Shown piece by piece: positions 34,172-42,372 of a stretch of 64,000 nt of DNA (positions are counted from its first letter, which is position 1; every line of letters starts with the position of its first letter). Position numbers and translations under genes: made by a program. The notes beneath the pieces were generated by a model, which was given only the letters and a program-made list of their open reading frames with translations, searched no databases and was not told where the DNA came from. Origin of the DNA: Haloplanus vescus (GTDB lineage Archaea; Halobacteriota; Halobacteria; Halobacteriales; Haloferacaceae); contig NZ_FNQT01000001.1 of the NCBI RefSeq assembly GCF_900107665.1, forward strand, positions 784,398-848,397, given 5' to 3'.

Positions 34172-35553
34172 TCGACCGCGACGCCGTCCGGTCGAACGCC
34201 AAGTACCTGCGGCAGGTCCGCCCCATCGACCCCGACGAGATTTCGGAGTACATCGAGGGGACGCCCCACCCGGCGGTGGTCCGGCGCGTCCTCCGAGAGG
34301 AGGCGTACGACCTCGGCCTGTTCGAACGCGACGACGGCACGTTCGTCCCCGTCTCCGAGGAGCCAGCGCCCGACCCCGGCTGGCGCCCCGAGCAGTTGCC
34401 CGACCGCTACGCCAACCGAGTGGAGGACATGCTGGTCGAGCGCGACGGAGTCAACTGGCACCGCGACGAGTCGGGCGAGCGACTCCGTGAGGTGATTCGC
34501 CGGCTGAAGGAGGACTACTACCACAAGAATCCCGTCGAGTACGACCGCGAGGTAGCGCTCGGCTACGCCATCTATCACCTGCCGGACTACTACGCGGCCG
34601 CGGGCTACGCCCTCGACGACCTTGTCGAGCAGTCGCTGCTCCCCCGCCGCCTCCGCGTCCTCGACATCGGTGCGGGCGTCGGCGGCCCGGCGCTGGGCCT
34701 CCACGACTACCTGCCCGACGACGCCCTCGTGGACTACCACGCCGTCGAACCCAGCGCCGCCGCGGACGTGCTCGATGACTTGCTCGACGAGACGCGGCAG
34801 AACTTCCGCCCGACGATACACCGCGAGCGCGTTGAGGAGTTCGACTTCGAGGACACCTACGACCTGATTCTCTGTGCGAACGTGCTGAGCGAGCTCGACG
34901 ACCCGGTCGCAGTGGTCGAGGACGGCCTCGACGCCCTCGCGGACGACGGCACCCTACTGGCGCTCGCCCCTGCTGACCTCGAAACCAGTACCGGCCTCCG
35001 GTCGGTGGAGCGGTCGGTGGCGGACCGAGCGACGGTGTACGCGCCGACGCTTCGCCTGTGGCCGGGGATGGAGCCGTCCGACCGCGGGTGGTCGTTCGAC
35101 GAGTGCCCACAGATAGAAGCGCCCGCGGTCCAGCGCCGCCTTGACGACGCCGGCGGCGAACCCGGCACCTTCCGCAACGAGCGCGTGAAGTTCTCGCACG
35201 TCCACCTCCGGACGGACGGCACGCGGCGCCTTGACGTGCGCGCCGACCCGTCGCGTCACGCCCGGATGGCGGACATGGAAGACCACGTCACCGACCGCAT
35301 CGACCTGCTCGCGGTGAAGCTCAGTCGCAACCTCGCCGAGGACGGGAACCCGCTCTACAAAATCGGCGACGGGAGCGAGCAACTCGAACACTACGCGGTG
35401 GTGACCCGAGAGTCGGGGCTGAATCGTTCGCTCGGCGAGGCCGACTACGGCGCCGTCTGCCAGTTCGAGAACGTCCTCGCGCTCTGGAACGACGACGAAG
35501 GGGCGTACAACCTCGTTGTCGACGCGGAGGCGGTCGTCGATATCGTCGGTTGA
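34168..35553 (+). CDS. Rsm22-family class I SAM-dependent methyltransferase
   Basis: 461 residues. A helical N-terminal part (about 1-155) precedes a Rossmann methyltransferase domain with motif I VLDIGAGVGGPALGLH near 167-182 and the acidic LCANVLSELDDP region. Rsm22-type proteins are linked to small-subunit rRNA or mitochondrial ribosome assembly; I see no cysteine cluster for the iron-sulfur site of some members. ATGA overlap with tyrA makes translational coupling likely, though the functions are unrelated. Confidence 0.78.
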   Translation: MIDRDAVRSNAKYLRQVRPIDPDEISEYIEGTPHPAVVRRVLREEAYDLGLFERDDGTFVPVSEEPAPDPGWRPEQLPDRYANRVEDMLVERDGVNWHRDESGERLREVIRRLKEDYYHKNPVEYDREVALGYAIYHLPDYYAAAGYALDDLVEQSLLPRRLRVLDIGAGVGGPALGLHDYLPDDALVDYHAVEPSAAADVLDDLLDETRQNFRPTIHRERVEEFDFEDTYDLILCANVLSELDDPVAVVEDGLDALADDGTLLALAPADLETSTGLRSVERSVADRATVYAPTLRLWPGMEPSDRGWSFDECPQIEAPAVQRRLDDAGGEPGTFRNERVKFSHVHLRTDGTRRLDVRADPSRHARMADMEDHVTDRIDLLAVKLSRNLAEDGNPLYKIGDGSEQLEHYAVVTRESGLNRSLGEADYGAVCQFENVLALWNDDEGAYNLVVDAEAVVDIVG

Positions 35554-35595
35554 CGGAAGCGGTGCGCCTTTCTCGCCCGAATCCAACGGGAGGAT

Positions 35596-36384
35596 ATGGA
35601 CGACCCACACGTTCTCCTGACGAACGACGACGGCATCGACTCCGTCGGCTTTCGCGCCCTCTACGACGCGCTGTCGGAGTTCGCGGAGGTGACCGCCGTC
35701 GCCCCGAGCGGCGACCAGAGTGCCGTCGGGCGGGCGATGTCCCGCGAGGTCGAAGTCACGGACCACGACCTCGGCTACGCCATCCACGGGACGCCGGCGG
35801 ACTGCACGGTGGTCGGCCTCGAAGCGCTGTGTCCGGACGTGGACATGGTCGTCGCGGGCTGTAACCGCGGCGCCAACCTCGGAGCGTACGTCCTCGGGCG
35901 TTCCGGCACAGTCAGCGCCGCCGTCGAGGCGGCCTTCTTCGACGTGCCCGCCATCGCCGTCTCGCTGTACGTTCCCGGCAGCGACGGCGAGTGGCAACAC
36001 GCCGCCGACCAAATCGAAGATTACCGGAACGCCACCGAGGCGACGACCTACCTCGTCGACCACGCCCTCGACGCCGGCGTGTTCGATCAGGCCGAATATC
36101 TGAACGTCAACGCCCCCATCTGGAGCGAGGGCGACGACCTCGCACCGCTGGAGATTACGGAGCCCTCGACGCTGTACGACATGCGAGCCGACCGCGACGG
36201 CGAGCGCATCAGCCTCACCGACAACGTCTGGGCGCGGATGCGCGACGGCGACCTCCCGGACCCCCAAGGGACCGACCGCCGGGCCATCGTCGAGGGCCGG
36301 GTCAGCGTCTCGCCGCTCACCGCCCCGCACACGACCCAGCACCACGAGGCGCTGGACGCCCTCGCGGAGACGTATCGGGACTGA
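35596..36384 (+). CDS. surE: 5'/3'-nucleotidase SurE
   Basis: 262 residues. LLTNDDGIDS at 8-17 gives the metal-binding DD; VAPSGDQSAVGR, GTPADCTVVGL and NRGANLG...SGTVSAAVEA are the remaining SurE signatures. Dephosphorylates nucleoside monophosphates, with a stationary-phase or housekeeping role. Complete. Follows the Rsm22-like gene by 42 nt. Confidence 0.93.
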   Translation: MDDPHVLLTNDDGIDSVGFRALYDALSEFAEVTAVAPSGDQSAVGRAMSREVEVTDHDLGYAIHGTPADCTVVGLEALCPDVDMVVAGCNRGANLGAYVLGRSGTVSAAVEAAFFDVPAIAVSLYVPGSDGEWQHAADQIEDYRNATEATTYLVDHALDAGVFDQAEYLNVNAPIWSEGDDLAPLEITEPSTLYDMRADRDGERISLTDNVWARMRDGDLPDPQGTDRRAIVEGRVSVSPLTAPHTTQHHEALDALAETYRD

Positions 36385-36427
36385 CGCGGGGAACCACTAT
36401 GGTCGCGGGCGCGGTACTGCCCACCCC

Positions 36428-37108
36428 ATGCATCAGACGGTGGTCGACCTCCTGCGGGGAAACGCGGCCCACGCCGAGGCGTTCGACGCCCGCTTCGACG
36501 ACGTGCAAGAGGCCCAGCATCCGAACGCCGTCACGGTGTGCTGTGCCGACTCCCGAGTCTTGCAGGACCAGATGTGGGACAACGACGAACCGGGCGAACT
36601 CTTCACCTGCAGCAACATCGGCAACCGCGTGCGCCAGTCGACGGAGTCGGGGCCCGTCGTCACCGGTGACGTGCTCTTTCCGCTCCAGTATTTCGACACG
36701 GACGTCGCCGTCGTCGTCGGACACACGGGGTGTGGCGCGGTCACGGCGGCGTACGACGACCTGACCGAGGGCGTGGACGTGTCGCCGGGCGTCCGGCACT
36801 GTCTCGATTCACTGACCCCACATCTCGCGTCGGCGCTCGACCGACTCCCCGAGGGGTTAGACCGCGCGGCGACGGTCAACCACCTCGTCGAGTACAACGT
36901 CGACCGACAGATAGAGACGCTCCGCCAGAGCGACGAGGTGCCCGACGGAGTGGAACTCGTCGGCTGTGTCTACGACTTTCAGGACGCGTACCCCGGGCGA
37001 CGGGGTGAGGTGTACGTCGTCAACGTCGACGGAGAGCGACGCGTCGACGAACTTCGGCGTCGGCACTTGGCCACCGACGGGCGAATCTACCGGTTCTGGG
37101 AGTATTGA
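36428..37108 (+). CDS. beta-class carbonic anhydrase
   Basis: 226 residues. Zinc ligands and catalytic dyad are intact: C-x-D-x-R at Cys39-Asp41-Arg43 and H-x2-C at His99/Cys102. Interconverts CO2 and bicarbonate. No signal peptide, so cytoplasmic. It ends about 100 nt before the convergent toxin gene; that gap shows no feature. Confidence 0.93.
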   Translation: MHQTVVDLLRGNAAHAEAFDARFDDVQEAQHPNAVTVCCADSRVLQDQMWDNDEPGELFTCSNIGNRVRQSTESGPVVTGDVLFPLQYFDTDVAVVVGHTGCGAVTAAYDDLTEGVDVSPGVRHCLDSLTPHLASALDRLPEGLDRAATVNHLVEYNVDRQIETLRQSDEVPDGVELVGCVYDFQDAYPGRRGEVYVVNVDGERRVDELRRRHLATDGRIYRFWEY

Positions 37109-37210
37109 CGCGTTATCGGCTCTCTCGCTGGTCAGCCTTTCTCAGGGAGTAGACTGATGTGACAGAGACGGCGCTGATTACCGGTTTTCACCGCCTTCTC
37201 CGAATCAACG

Positions 37211-37603
37211 CTAGTCAAGCAGCTCTGCCGGTGGGACGGCACCGTTATCCAGCAGTTCGCCGTCGAACGTGACCAGCGTCGCGTCGATATCCTCGGCAAG
37301 GGCGAGAAGGACGCAATCGAGCGTGTACAGTAGCGTGTCTTGCTGCAGACTGTACGCCGCGATCTGGTCGCTGATTTCCGGTGCGTAGATGTCGACGTTT
37401 CGGTAGACGTCCGTCAGTATCTCCTCAACACGCTCCTGTTCTACGCGTTTCTTCTTCGCCAACACCGATCGAATCTCCATCAAATTGAGAATCGATGTAC
37501 AGAATTCGTGACTCTCGTTCAGGAGTTCGGTCGCTACGTCGCCCCGGCCCGGTTCGTCTGTGAGGCTGGCGACGAAAACGTTCGTGTCGACGAACACCTT
37601 CAT
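37211..37603 (-). CDS. vapC: VapC-like PIN-domain toxin ribonuclease
   Basis: 130 residues. The four acidic PIN residues are visible: Asp6 (FVDTNVF), Glu43 (NLMEIRSV), Asp96 (TLDCVLLALA) and Asp114 (VTFDGEL). Such proteins cleave tRNA or rRNA when freed from the antitoxin. ATG 37603 overlaps the stop of the small upstream gene by four bases, the usual antitoxin-toxin layout. Base composition is noticeably more AT-rich than the neighbours, suggesting transfer. Confidence 0.88.
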   Translation of the reverse strand: MKVFVDTNVFVASLTDEPGRGDVATELLNESHEFCTSILNLMEIRSVLAKKKRVEQERVEEILTDVYRNVDIYAPEISDQIAAYSLQQDTLLYTLDCVLLALAEDIDATLVTFDGELLDNGAVPPAELLD

Positions 37604-37752
37604 CGACGTTCTCGTGTTTCGCGTACCGCCGCGACGGAGTCGATATCGACATCAGCCAGTCGTCCCGACAGCAGGTCGCCGAGCTTATTCCCTGACTCGT
37701 CGTCTCTGTCGTTCTGTCGCGACCAATCCGGCGGCGTCGCGTAACTCCCCAT
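37600..37752 (-). CDS. putative 50-residue antitoxin of the VapC-like toxin
   Basis: Read from ATG 37752 to TGA 37600: 50 residues, acidic in the first half and basic at the C-terminus (ETRERR). It has the correct position and ATGA overlap for an antitoxin, but is too short to hold a full AbrB or ribbon-helix-helix DNA-binding domain; the central helix (GNKLGDLLSGRLADVDID) may be the toxin-binding part. ATG 37752 lies 26 nt after a TATA-like GATTTATG, so it looks leaderless. No relative recognised. Confidence 0.68.
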   Translation of the reverse strand: MGSYATPPDWSRQNDRDDESGNKLGDLLSGRLADVDIDSVAAVRETRERR

Positions 37753-37774
37753 ACTGGCGAGTACAGGAGATGAT

Positions 37775-37782
37775 CATAAATC
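37775..37782 (-). promoter_or_regulatory. TATA-like box of the toxin-antitoxin operon
   Basis: GATTTATG on the minus strand is centred about 26 nt before ATG 37752. The surrounding 37753-37847 gap is AT-rich for this genome. Confidence 0.5.
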
Positions 37783-37847
37783 AGTTTGGCCGGTCCCACG
37801 CTGTCCCTGATTCGGTGACAGTCGTGAGCGTTCGGGAGTGTCTCGTC

Positions 37848-38135
37848 CTATCGCGACTCCCGCTGCTCAACTTTGTTCAACTCGATGAGCAGCCGGAAAA
37901 TCGCCTTCACGAGGTTGTCGTCGACGTCGAACGCCTGCGCGTTCTCCCCCGCGCGCTCCATCACGCGCGCTTCCTGTGACTCGTCGGTCGTCGGCAGGTC
38001 GCGCTCCTCTTTCACCTGCGCGACGGTGCCCGCGACGTACGTGCGGCGGGCGATGAGTTCGACGAGTTCGCGGTCTATCTCCTCTATCTCTTCGCGCAGC
38101 TCTGCGAGCGACATGTCCTCAGTCGCGTCGGTCAT
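37848..38135 (-). CDS. chorismate mutase (AroQ type)
   Basis: 95 residues, all-helical AroQ fold. The core pattern ELREEIEEIDRELVELIARR near 12-31 and RVMERA in the middle carry the active-site arginines, lysine and glutamates. Converts chorismate to prephenate. The start at 38135 is decided by the ATGA overlap with the shikimate kinase stop; longer readings would overlap that gene. Two-gene operon kinase-mutase. Confidence 0.9.
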   Translation of the reverse strand: MTDATEDMSLAELREEIEEIDRELVELIARRTYVAGTVAQVKEERDLPTTDESQEARVMERAGENAQAFDVDDNLVKAIFRLLIELNKVEQRESR

Positions 38136-38998
38136 TCTATCACCCATGCGCCGTCCGTTCGTGTTGTCGTCAGCCATGTGTCTCCCTCTCGTTGTTCCCA
38201 CTGGTCGCGGACGCGTTGCAGTCCGTCTCGGTCGCCGACAGCGACGACGCTCGGGCCGGTGCCCGAGAGCGACACGCCGTCGACGTGTGGCATCGCCTCC
38301 ACAGCAGGGTCGGTCGGGAACCCGAGCGCCGCGGAGAAGGCTAGCCCGTTGACCGTCATCGCCTCGCCGTAGCGGCCGTCGAGCGCCAAGTCGGCGACGA
38401 GGTCCGCCATCGGCGCCACCTGCTCGCAGCGCTCAACGTCGGCGTCGGCGCTGAACGCCCGTTCTGGCGGCGTCCAGACGAGGGCGTCCCAACCGACCGT
38501 CTCGTGAGCGAGCAGGTCGTCGGCCGTGTTGTCGGTGACGGTGACGCCGCCGAGCATACTCGCGCTCGCGTCGTCGAACGCGCCGGTGACGGTGACGCCG
38601 GCGTCGCGGGCCGCGGCGACGCCGATGCGACAGGCGTCTTCGCGGTCGATGTCGGCGTCCTCGCCGACGGGGACGTCGAGCGCCGAGAGCGTCGCGAGCA
38701 CCGTCGCGTTCGCGGCGGCGCTCGAACTCTTCAGGCCGGCGGCCATCGGCACGTCGCTCTCGGTGCGGACGTGCCCGCCCTGCCCGTCGCCGAAGCGGTC
38801 GACGACGCGCTCGACGCAGCGTCGAATCAGGCGCGTGTCGCCGTCGGGCGCGCCGGCAATCTCGCCGTCGACGCGCCCCGAGTCGTCGAGTTCGACCCGT
38901 GCGGTCGTCTCCGCGTCGATGGCGAACGCCGATCCGACGCCCGTCGCGAGGGCGTTCAGGACCGTTCCGGCCCCGAGTGCGACGGCCTCACCGTGCAT
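38132..38998 (-). CDS. aroK: archaeal shikimate kinase (GHMP superfamily)
   Basis: 288 residues, non-homologous to bacterial AroK. The GHMP ATP loop is VPMAAGLKSSSAAANA (84-99); motif 3 is SLSGTGPSVVAVG near the C-terminus. It phosphorylates shikimate, the step between aroE and aroA of this window. Leaderless start ATG 38998, 27 nt after a TATA-like CACATAACTG. Confidence 0.93.
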   Translation of the reverse strand: MHGEAVALGAGTVLNALATGVGSAFAIDAETTARVELDDSGRVDGEIAGAPDGDTRLIRRCVERVVDRFGDGQGGHVRTESDVPMAAGLKSSSAAANATVLATLSALDVPVGEDADIDREDACRIGVAAARDAGVTVTGAFDDASASMLGGVTVTDNTADDLLAHETVGWDALVWTPPERAFSADADVERCEQVAPMADLVADLALDGRYGEAMTVNGLAFSAALGFPTDPAVEAMPHVDGVSLSGTGPSVVAVGDRDGLQRVRDQWEQREGDTWLTTTRTDGAWVIE

Positions 38999-39020
38999 AT
39001 CGCTACCCCCGGGGACCGGA

Positions 39021-39030
39021 CAGTTATGTG
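39021..39030 (-). promoter_or_regulatory. TATA-like box for shikimate kinase-chorismate mutase
   Basis: CACATAACTG on the minus strand is centred 27 nt before ATG 38998. Confidence 0.5.
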
Positions 39031-39036
39031 TGCCGG

Positions 39037-39525
39037 TTACCGGACGAACTGCGACCCCAGCGCACCCGCGCCGCCGCCCGCGGCCGTCGTCGCGACGCCG
39101 GAGAGGAGGAGGGGACCGGTGGCGGCGCGGAGCGAGTACACCTGCTCGGTTCCGGGGCCGGAGAGTAGCGAGACGCCGAGGACGCCGAACCCGGCCATGA
39201 CGAAGAAGCCGACGAGTGCACCGCCGGCGCTGACCGACGCCGCGGCGCTCCAGTCGACGAAGCGCGACCCCGAGAGGAGGCCGAGCACCGTCGCGAGGAT
39301 GGGCCCGGTGAGAAAGAGCGTCACCGTGATTTGAAACACCGAGAGCGCGAGGAAGACGGGACCGAAGGTGTCCGGGTCGGACCCGGTCGCGCCGGTGACG
39401 AACTGCGTGCGCGCCCAGTCGCCGGCGACGAAGCCCACGAGGCCGAGGGCGACACCGACGAGGGCGAAGGTGCCGACGATGAGGCCGGCCTGTCGCGTCG
39501 GCGAGGGGAGCGACCGCCCCGACAC
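39037..39525 (-). CDS. four-helix membrane protein of unknown function
   Basis: 162 residues with four hydrophobic segments (about 13-35, 55-80, 90-115, 130-155), rich in Gly/Ala/Val/Leu. No conserved motif recognised. GTG start at 39525, one base after the stop of the lipoprotein gene, so it is translationally linked to that gene and may form a membrane complex with it. Confidence 0.7.
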   Translation of the reverse strand: MSGRSLPSPTRQAGLIVGTFALVGVALGLVGFVAGDWARTQFVTGATGSDPDTFGPVFLALSVFQITVTLFLTGPILATVLGLLSGSRFVDWSAAASVSAGGALVGFFVMAGFGVLGVSLLSGPGTEQVYSLRAATGPLLLSGVATTAAGGGAGALGSQFVR

Positions 39526-39526
39526 G

Positions 39527-40747
39527 CTACCGCCTCCAGAGCCACAGGCGGTCGAGCGGGTCGGTCCAGTCGAGGCGTTCCTCCCACGCCACCTCGGAGG
39601 GGGCGGCGACGAGGACGAACGGCCCCGCCTGAATCAGGAAGGCGTAGACCACGTCGCCGTCGGCGTGGTAGTAGACGCGGTGCCACGTCTCGCGGCCGAA
39701 GGAGTACTCCCCCTCGCGGCTGACCGCCGTGTCGAGCAGCGTCTCGACGGCGGTGGCCGCGGCGGCGACGCTCTCGTATCGCTGGATGAACAGCGACGTG
39801 TGCTCGTAATCGAGGGGGTCAAGGTCGGCCGGCTGGTCCTCCTCGTCGGGGATGGCGTGGCTGACGACGTACGCAAAGCCGGTTCGGCCGGTGGCCTCGC
39901 CGACGGGGTCGAAGTCGACACGTTGCTGTGCGAGCAGTTCGGCGCCCCTGTTGCGGTCGGCGCCGGCCGGCGTGCCGGGCACGTCGCCGAAGGGGTCGCG
40001 TTCGAGGTGTTGAGGGCCATTGTAGGCGTAGCCCGAGTAGTCCGCCGAGTGATGGAGTTCGAAGAGGCCGGGGTCGGCCTCGTCGTCGTCATCGTTGTCG
40101 TCTGAGCCGGCGGTCTCGTCGTGGAGGTGGCGATAGAGCTCGGCGTCGATCTGTCGGTCCGAGAGGACGCGCCGGACGAACAGGGGACTGCGAATCCCCG
40201 AGAGGTAGTCGTAGAGGCGTTCGAGCTCCTCGTCCACGCGGTCGAGGTCGCCACGATTGGCGAAGCGCTCGATGGTCGCGATGTGGTTGTCGACGGTGTC
40301 ACGCATCTGCCCGGGGTGTCCGAAGTGCCCGCCGAGTTCGGTCTCGGCGGTCGCGACGGCGCTGTCGGTGGCCCGTCGAACCAGGCCGAGGCTGTCGGCG
40401 TCGAAGTCCGCGGTGGCGCGAACGCGCTGGACGGTGGCCATGGCCTTCCCGACCGACCGGCGATAGGTCTCTATCGCGTCGTCGTAAGAGGTGGCGAACC
40501 ACTCGATTTCGCCGTAGACGCGCTCGGTCTCGGTCGCGAGTCGGCGGTTCGGCACCGACGGCTCGCGCTGTTGCACCGACTCGTCGTCGGCGGCGGAGTC
40601 GGGTCGCGCGCTCTCGAGTGGCGCGTCGGTCGGCGGCGGCGTCCGTGTCGCCGTCTCGGGGTACGACACGTTCGACCCACCGGACAGACAGCCGGTGAGT
40701 CCGAGTGCCGTCCCCACGCCCAGCAGTCCCCGGCGCGTCAGCTTCAT
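39527..40747 (-). CDS. Tat-exported lipoprotein of unknown function
   Basis: 406 residues. The signal is a clear Tat lipoprotein type: LTRRGLLGVG followed by the lipobox LTGC. A Pro/Thr/Ser-rich linker leads into a large mature domain with a helical middle and a histidine-rich segment (about 220-240). No family recognised. ATG 40747 is preferred over the 64-codon longer reading because it puts the twin arginine at residues 5-6. First gene of an operon with the membrane protein. Confidence 0.78.
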   Translation of the reverse strand: MKLTRRGLLGVGTALGLTGCLSGGSNVSYPETATRTPPPTDAPLESARPDSAADDESVQQREPSVPNRRLATETERVYGEIEWFATSYDDAIETYRRSVGKAMATVQRVRATADFDADSLGLVRRATDSAVATAETELGGHFGHPGQMRDTVDNHIATIERFANRGDLDRVDEELERLYDYLSGIRSPLFVRRVLSDRQIDAELYRHLHDETAGSDDNDDDDEADPGLFELHHSADYSGYAYNGPQHLERDPFGDVPGTPAGADRNRGAELLAQQRVDFDPVGEATGRTGFAYVVSHAIPDEEDQPADLDPLDYEHTSLFIQRYESVAAAATAVETLLDTAVSREGEYSFGRETWHRVYYHADGDVVYAFLIQAGPFVLVAAPSEVAWEERLDWTDPLDRLWLWRR

Positions 40748-40856
40748 AGCCGCGTCAAGGGCGGCACTCGGTAAATAAGGTGCGGCCCGGAAATCAGCGC
40801 CGAGAACGGACCGAAGCATCCGAAGACTCAACGTGGACGCGACCCCACCGCGAGCT

Positions 40857-41543
40857 ATGGGCACGCCACTCGATTCGCGGGCCGCACAGACCGAGGAAGT
40901 GCTGGACCGACTGTACGAGGAGTACCCCGAGGCGACCATCTCGCTGAACTACTCGAACCGGCTGGAACTACTCATCGCCGTCGTCCTCTCGGCGCAGTGT
41001 ACGGACGAGCGCGTCAACGAGGTGACGAGCGACCTCTTCGAGAAGTACACGTCCGCGGCGGATTTCGCGCAGGCCGACGAGAGCGAACTCGCCGACGACA
41101 TCTACGGCATCACCTTCCACAACAACAAGGCGGGCTATCTGAAATCCATCGGCGAGACGCTCGTGGAGGAACACGACGGCGAGGTGCCCGACACGATGAC
41201 GGAACTCACCGACCTCAGCGGCGTGGGGCGCAAGACGGCGAACGTCGTCCTCCAACACGGCCACGACGTGGTCGAGGGCATCGTCGTCGACACGCACGTC
41301 CGCCGGCTCTCGCGTCGACTCGGCATCACGACCGAGGAGCGGCCCGAAACGATTGAACGCGACCTGATGGCCCTCGTGCCCGAGGCGGACTGGCAACAGC
41401 TCACCCACCTGCTCATCAGCCACGGCCGAGCGGTGTGTGACGCGCGCTCTCCCGACTGCGAGGCCTGCGTCCTCGAAGATATCTGTCCCTCGTCGAAAGT
41501 CGACTCGGACGTGGACCTCGCGAGCGGCGAGGCGTGGGGCTGA
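40857..41543 (+). CDS. nth: endonuclease III (Nth)
   Basis: 228 residues. Helix-hairpin-helix LSGVGRKTANVVL with catalytic Lys126, then VVDTHVRR with catalytic Asp145. The [4Fe-4S] ligands Cys194, Cys201, Cys204 and Cys210 have the exact C-x6-C-x2-C-x5-C spacing. A bifunctional base-excision glycosylase/AP lyase for oxidised pyrimidines. ATG 40857 is used; a GTG at 40833 would add eight residues. Confidence 0.95.
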   Translation: MGTPLDSRAAQTEEVLDRLYEEYPEATISLNYSNRLELLIAVVLSAQCTDERVNEVTSDLFEKYTSAADFAQADESELADDIYGITFHNNKAGYLKSIGETLVEEHDGEVPDTMTELTDLSGVGRKTANVVLQHGHDVVEGIVVDTHVRRLSRRLGITTEERPETIERDLMALVPEADWQQLTHLLISHGRAVCDARSPDCEACVLEDICPSSKVDSDVDLASGEAWG

Positions 41544-41546
41544 GGC

Positions 41547-42026
41547 TCACAGGACGTACAGCTGAAGGTACCGCACGACGCCGATGAGGTAGGCGCCAAG
41601 CCAGAAGAGGATGTAGCCGAAGACGCCGACCCGCAATCGGCCACGCCACGCGCTCATGTTCTCGTGGAGGTCGTTCAGGTCGGCGTCGGGGTCCGGTTCC
41701 CGATAGAGGTTCGCGGCGCGTTTCGCCTGGAAGATGCGGACGATGCCCGTCAGCGCGAACGTGAGCATGGCGTAGGCCTGCAACCCCAGAACCGCGTGGA
41801 GGACGGCGAGGCCGCCGAACTGGTCGGCGAGTCGGGGGACCATCCACCCGGCGACGGGGACCGTGGTCAACACGAGGCCGACGACGATGTATCGCAAATG
41901 TCGGAGCAGGACGCGCCACGTCACCGTCTCGGTGTCGATGACTATCCACGCCCCGTAGAGGTAGAACGGAAAACTCGCGGTCACCGCAATCGCGGCCAGC
42001 GTCGCCACCGTCGCTTCGCTCACCAT
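41547..42026 (-). CDS. four-helix membrane protein (DUF7321-like)
   Basis: 159 residues with four hydrophobic segments. The second half has FALTGIVRIFQAKRAANLY and a charged loop before the last helix. Related small haloarchaeal proteins have been given DUF numbers (DUF7321, from memory) without function; the layout loosely resembles cytochrome b561-type or DUF420-type membrane bundles, with histidines in helices 2 and 3. It ends three bases from nth. Confidence 0.7.
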   Translation of the reverse strand: MVSEATVATLAAIAVTASFPFYLYGAWIVIDTETVTWRVLLRHLRYIVVGLVLTTVPVAGWMVPRLADQFGGLAVLHAVLGLQAYAMLTFALTGIVRIFQAKRAANLYREPDPDADLNDLHENMSAWRGRLRVGVFGYILFWLGAYLIGVVRYLQLYVL

Positions 42027-42098
42027 CGGCGGCGGTTGGGACGGCGCCGTTAAAACGGGTCCGGCTCGGAGCGGGGAGGCGCCCGGCCCGCGCCGTCG

Positions 42099-42254
42099 CT
42101 ACGCCGGTTCGACCCGCTTGACTTCTATCCACTCGGTGCGTTGGAAATCGGAGAGACACACCTCGCAGAGCTGCTTGTCCTCGATAGCCTCGCCGTCGTC
42201 GATGTGGAGGGTGTATCGGCTCGTGGCCTCCGAGTCACAGGTAAAGCACGTCAT
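42099..42254 (-). CDS. 51-residue zinc-finger micro-protein
   Basis: Read from ATG 42254 to TAG 42099. Two C-x2-C pairs, Cys3/Cys6 (CFTC) and Cys30/Cys33 (CEVC), 23 residues apart, form a complete treble-clef or ribbon zinc site in a very small protein. Many haloarchaeal micro-proteins of this type exist, mostly uncharacterised; some act in biofilm or stress regulation. Own TATA-like box at 42286. It is missed by length filters. Confidence 0.8.
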   Translation of the reverse strand: MTCFTCDSEATSRYTLHIDDGEAIEDKQLCEVCLSDFQRTEWIEVKRVEPA

Positions 42255-42285
42255 AAGTTCCGACTAGGCCGAGCGGAGCTCCCCC

Positions 42286-42293
42286 TATAAACG
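42286..42293 (-). promoter_or_regulatory. TATA-like box for the zinc-finger gene
   Basis: CGTTTATA on the minus strand is centred about 35 nt before ATG 42254; leader of about eight bases. Confidence 0.45.
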
Positions 42294-42329
42294 AGCGACC
42301 TAATCGGCCACGAGCGGAGTAGTCGACGG

Positions 42330-42355
42330 GGGACCGTCACCCTAACGGTGGTCCC
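42330..42355. promoter_or_regulatory. inverted repeat at the cytochrome b operon promoter
   Basis: GGGACC (42330-42335) and GGTCCC (42350-42355) are perfect inverted copies around a TATA-like CCTAACGG whose centre lies about 28 nt before ATG 42373; ACCGT/ACGGT inside adds further symmetry. A candidate operator. Confidence 0.4.
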
Positions 42356-42372
42356 AACACAAGTCGGGTACA

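Noticed and set aside
37425-37799. A 124-codon minus-strand frame over the toxin-antitoxin region
   Set aside because: It overlaps both the PIN gene and its small partner in another frame; its translation has no conserved motif, whereas the 50-codon frame has the right overlap and promoter spacing.
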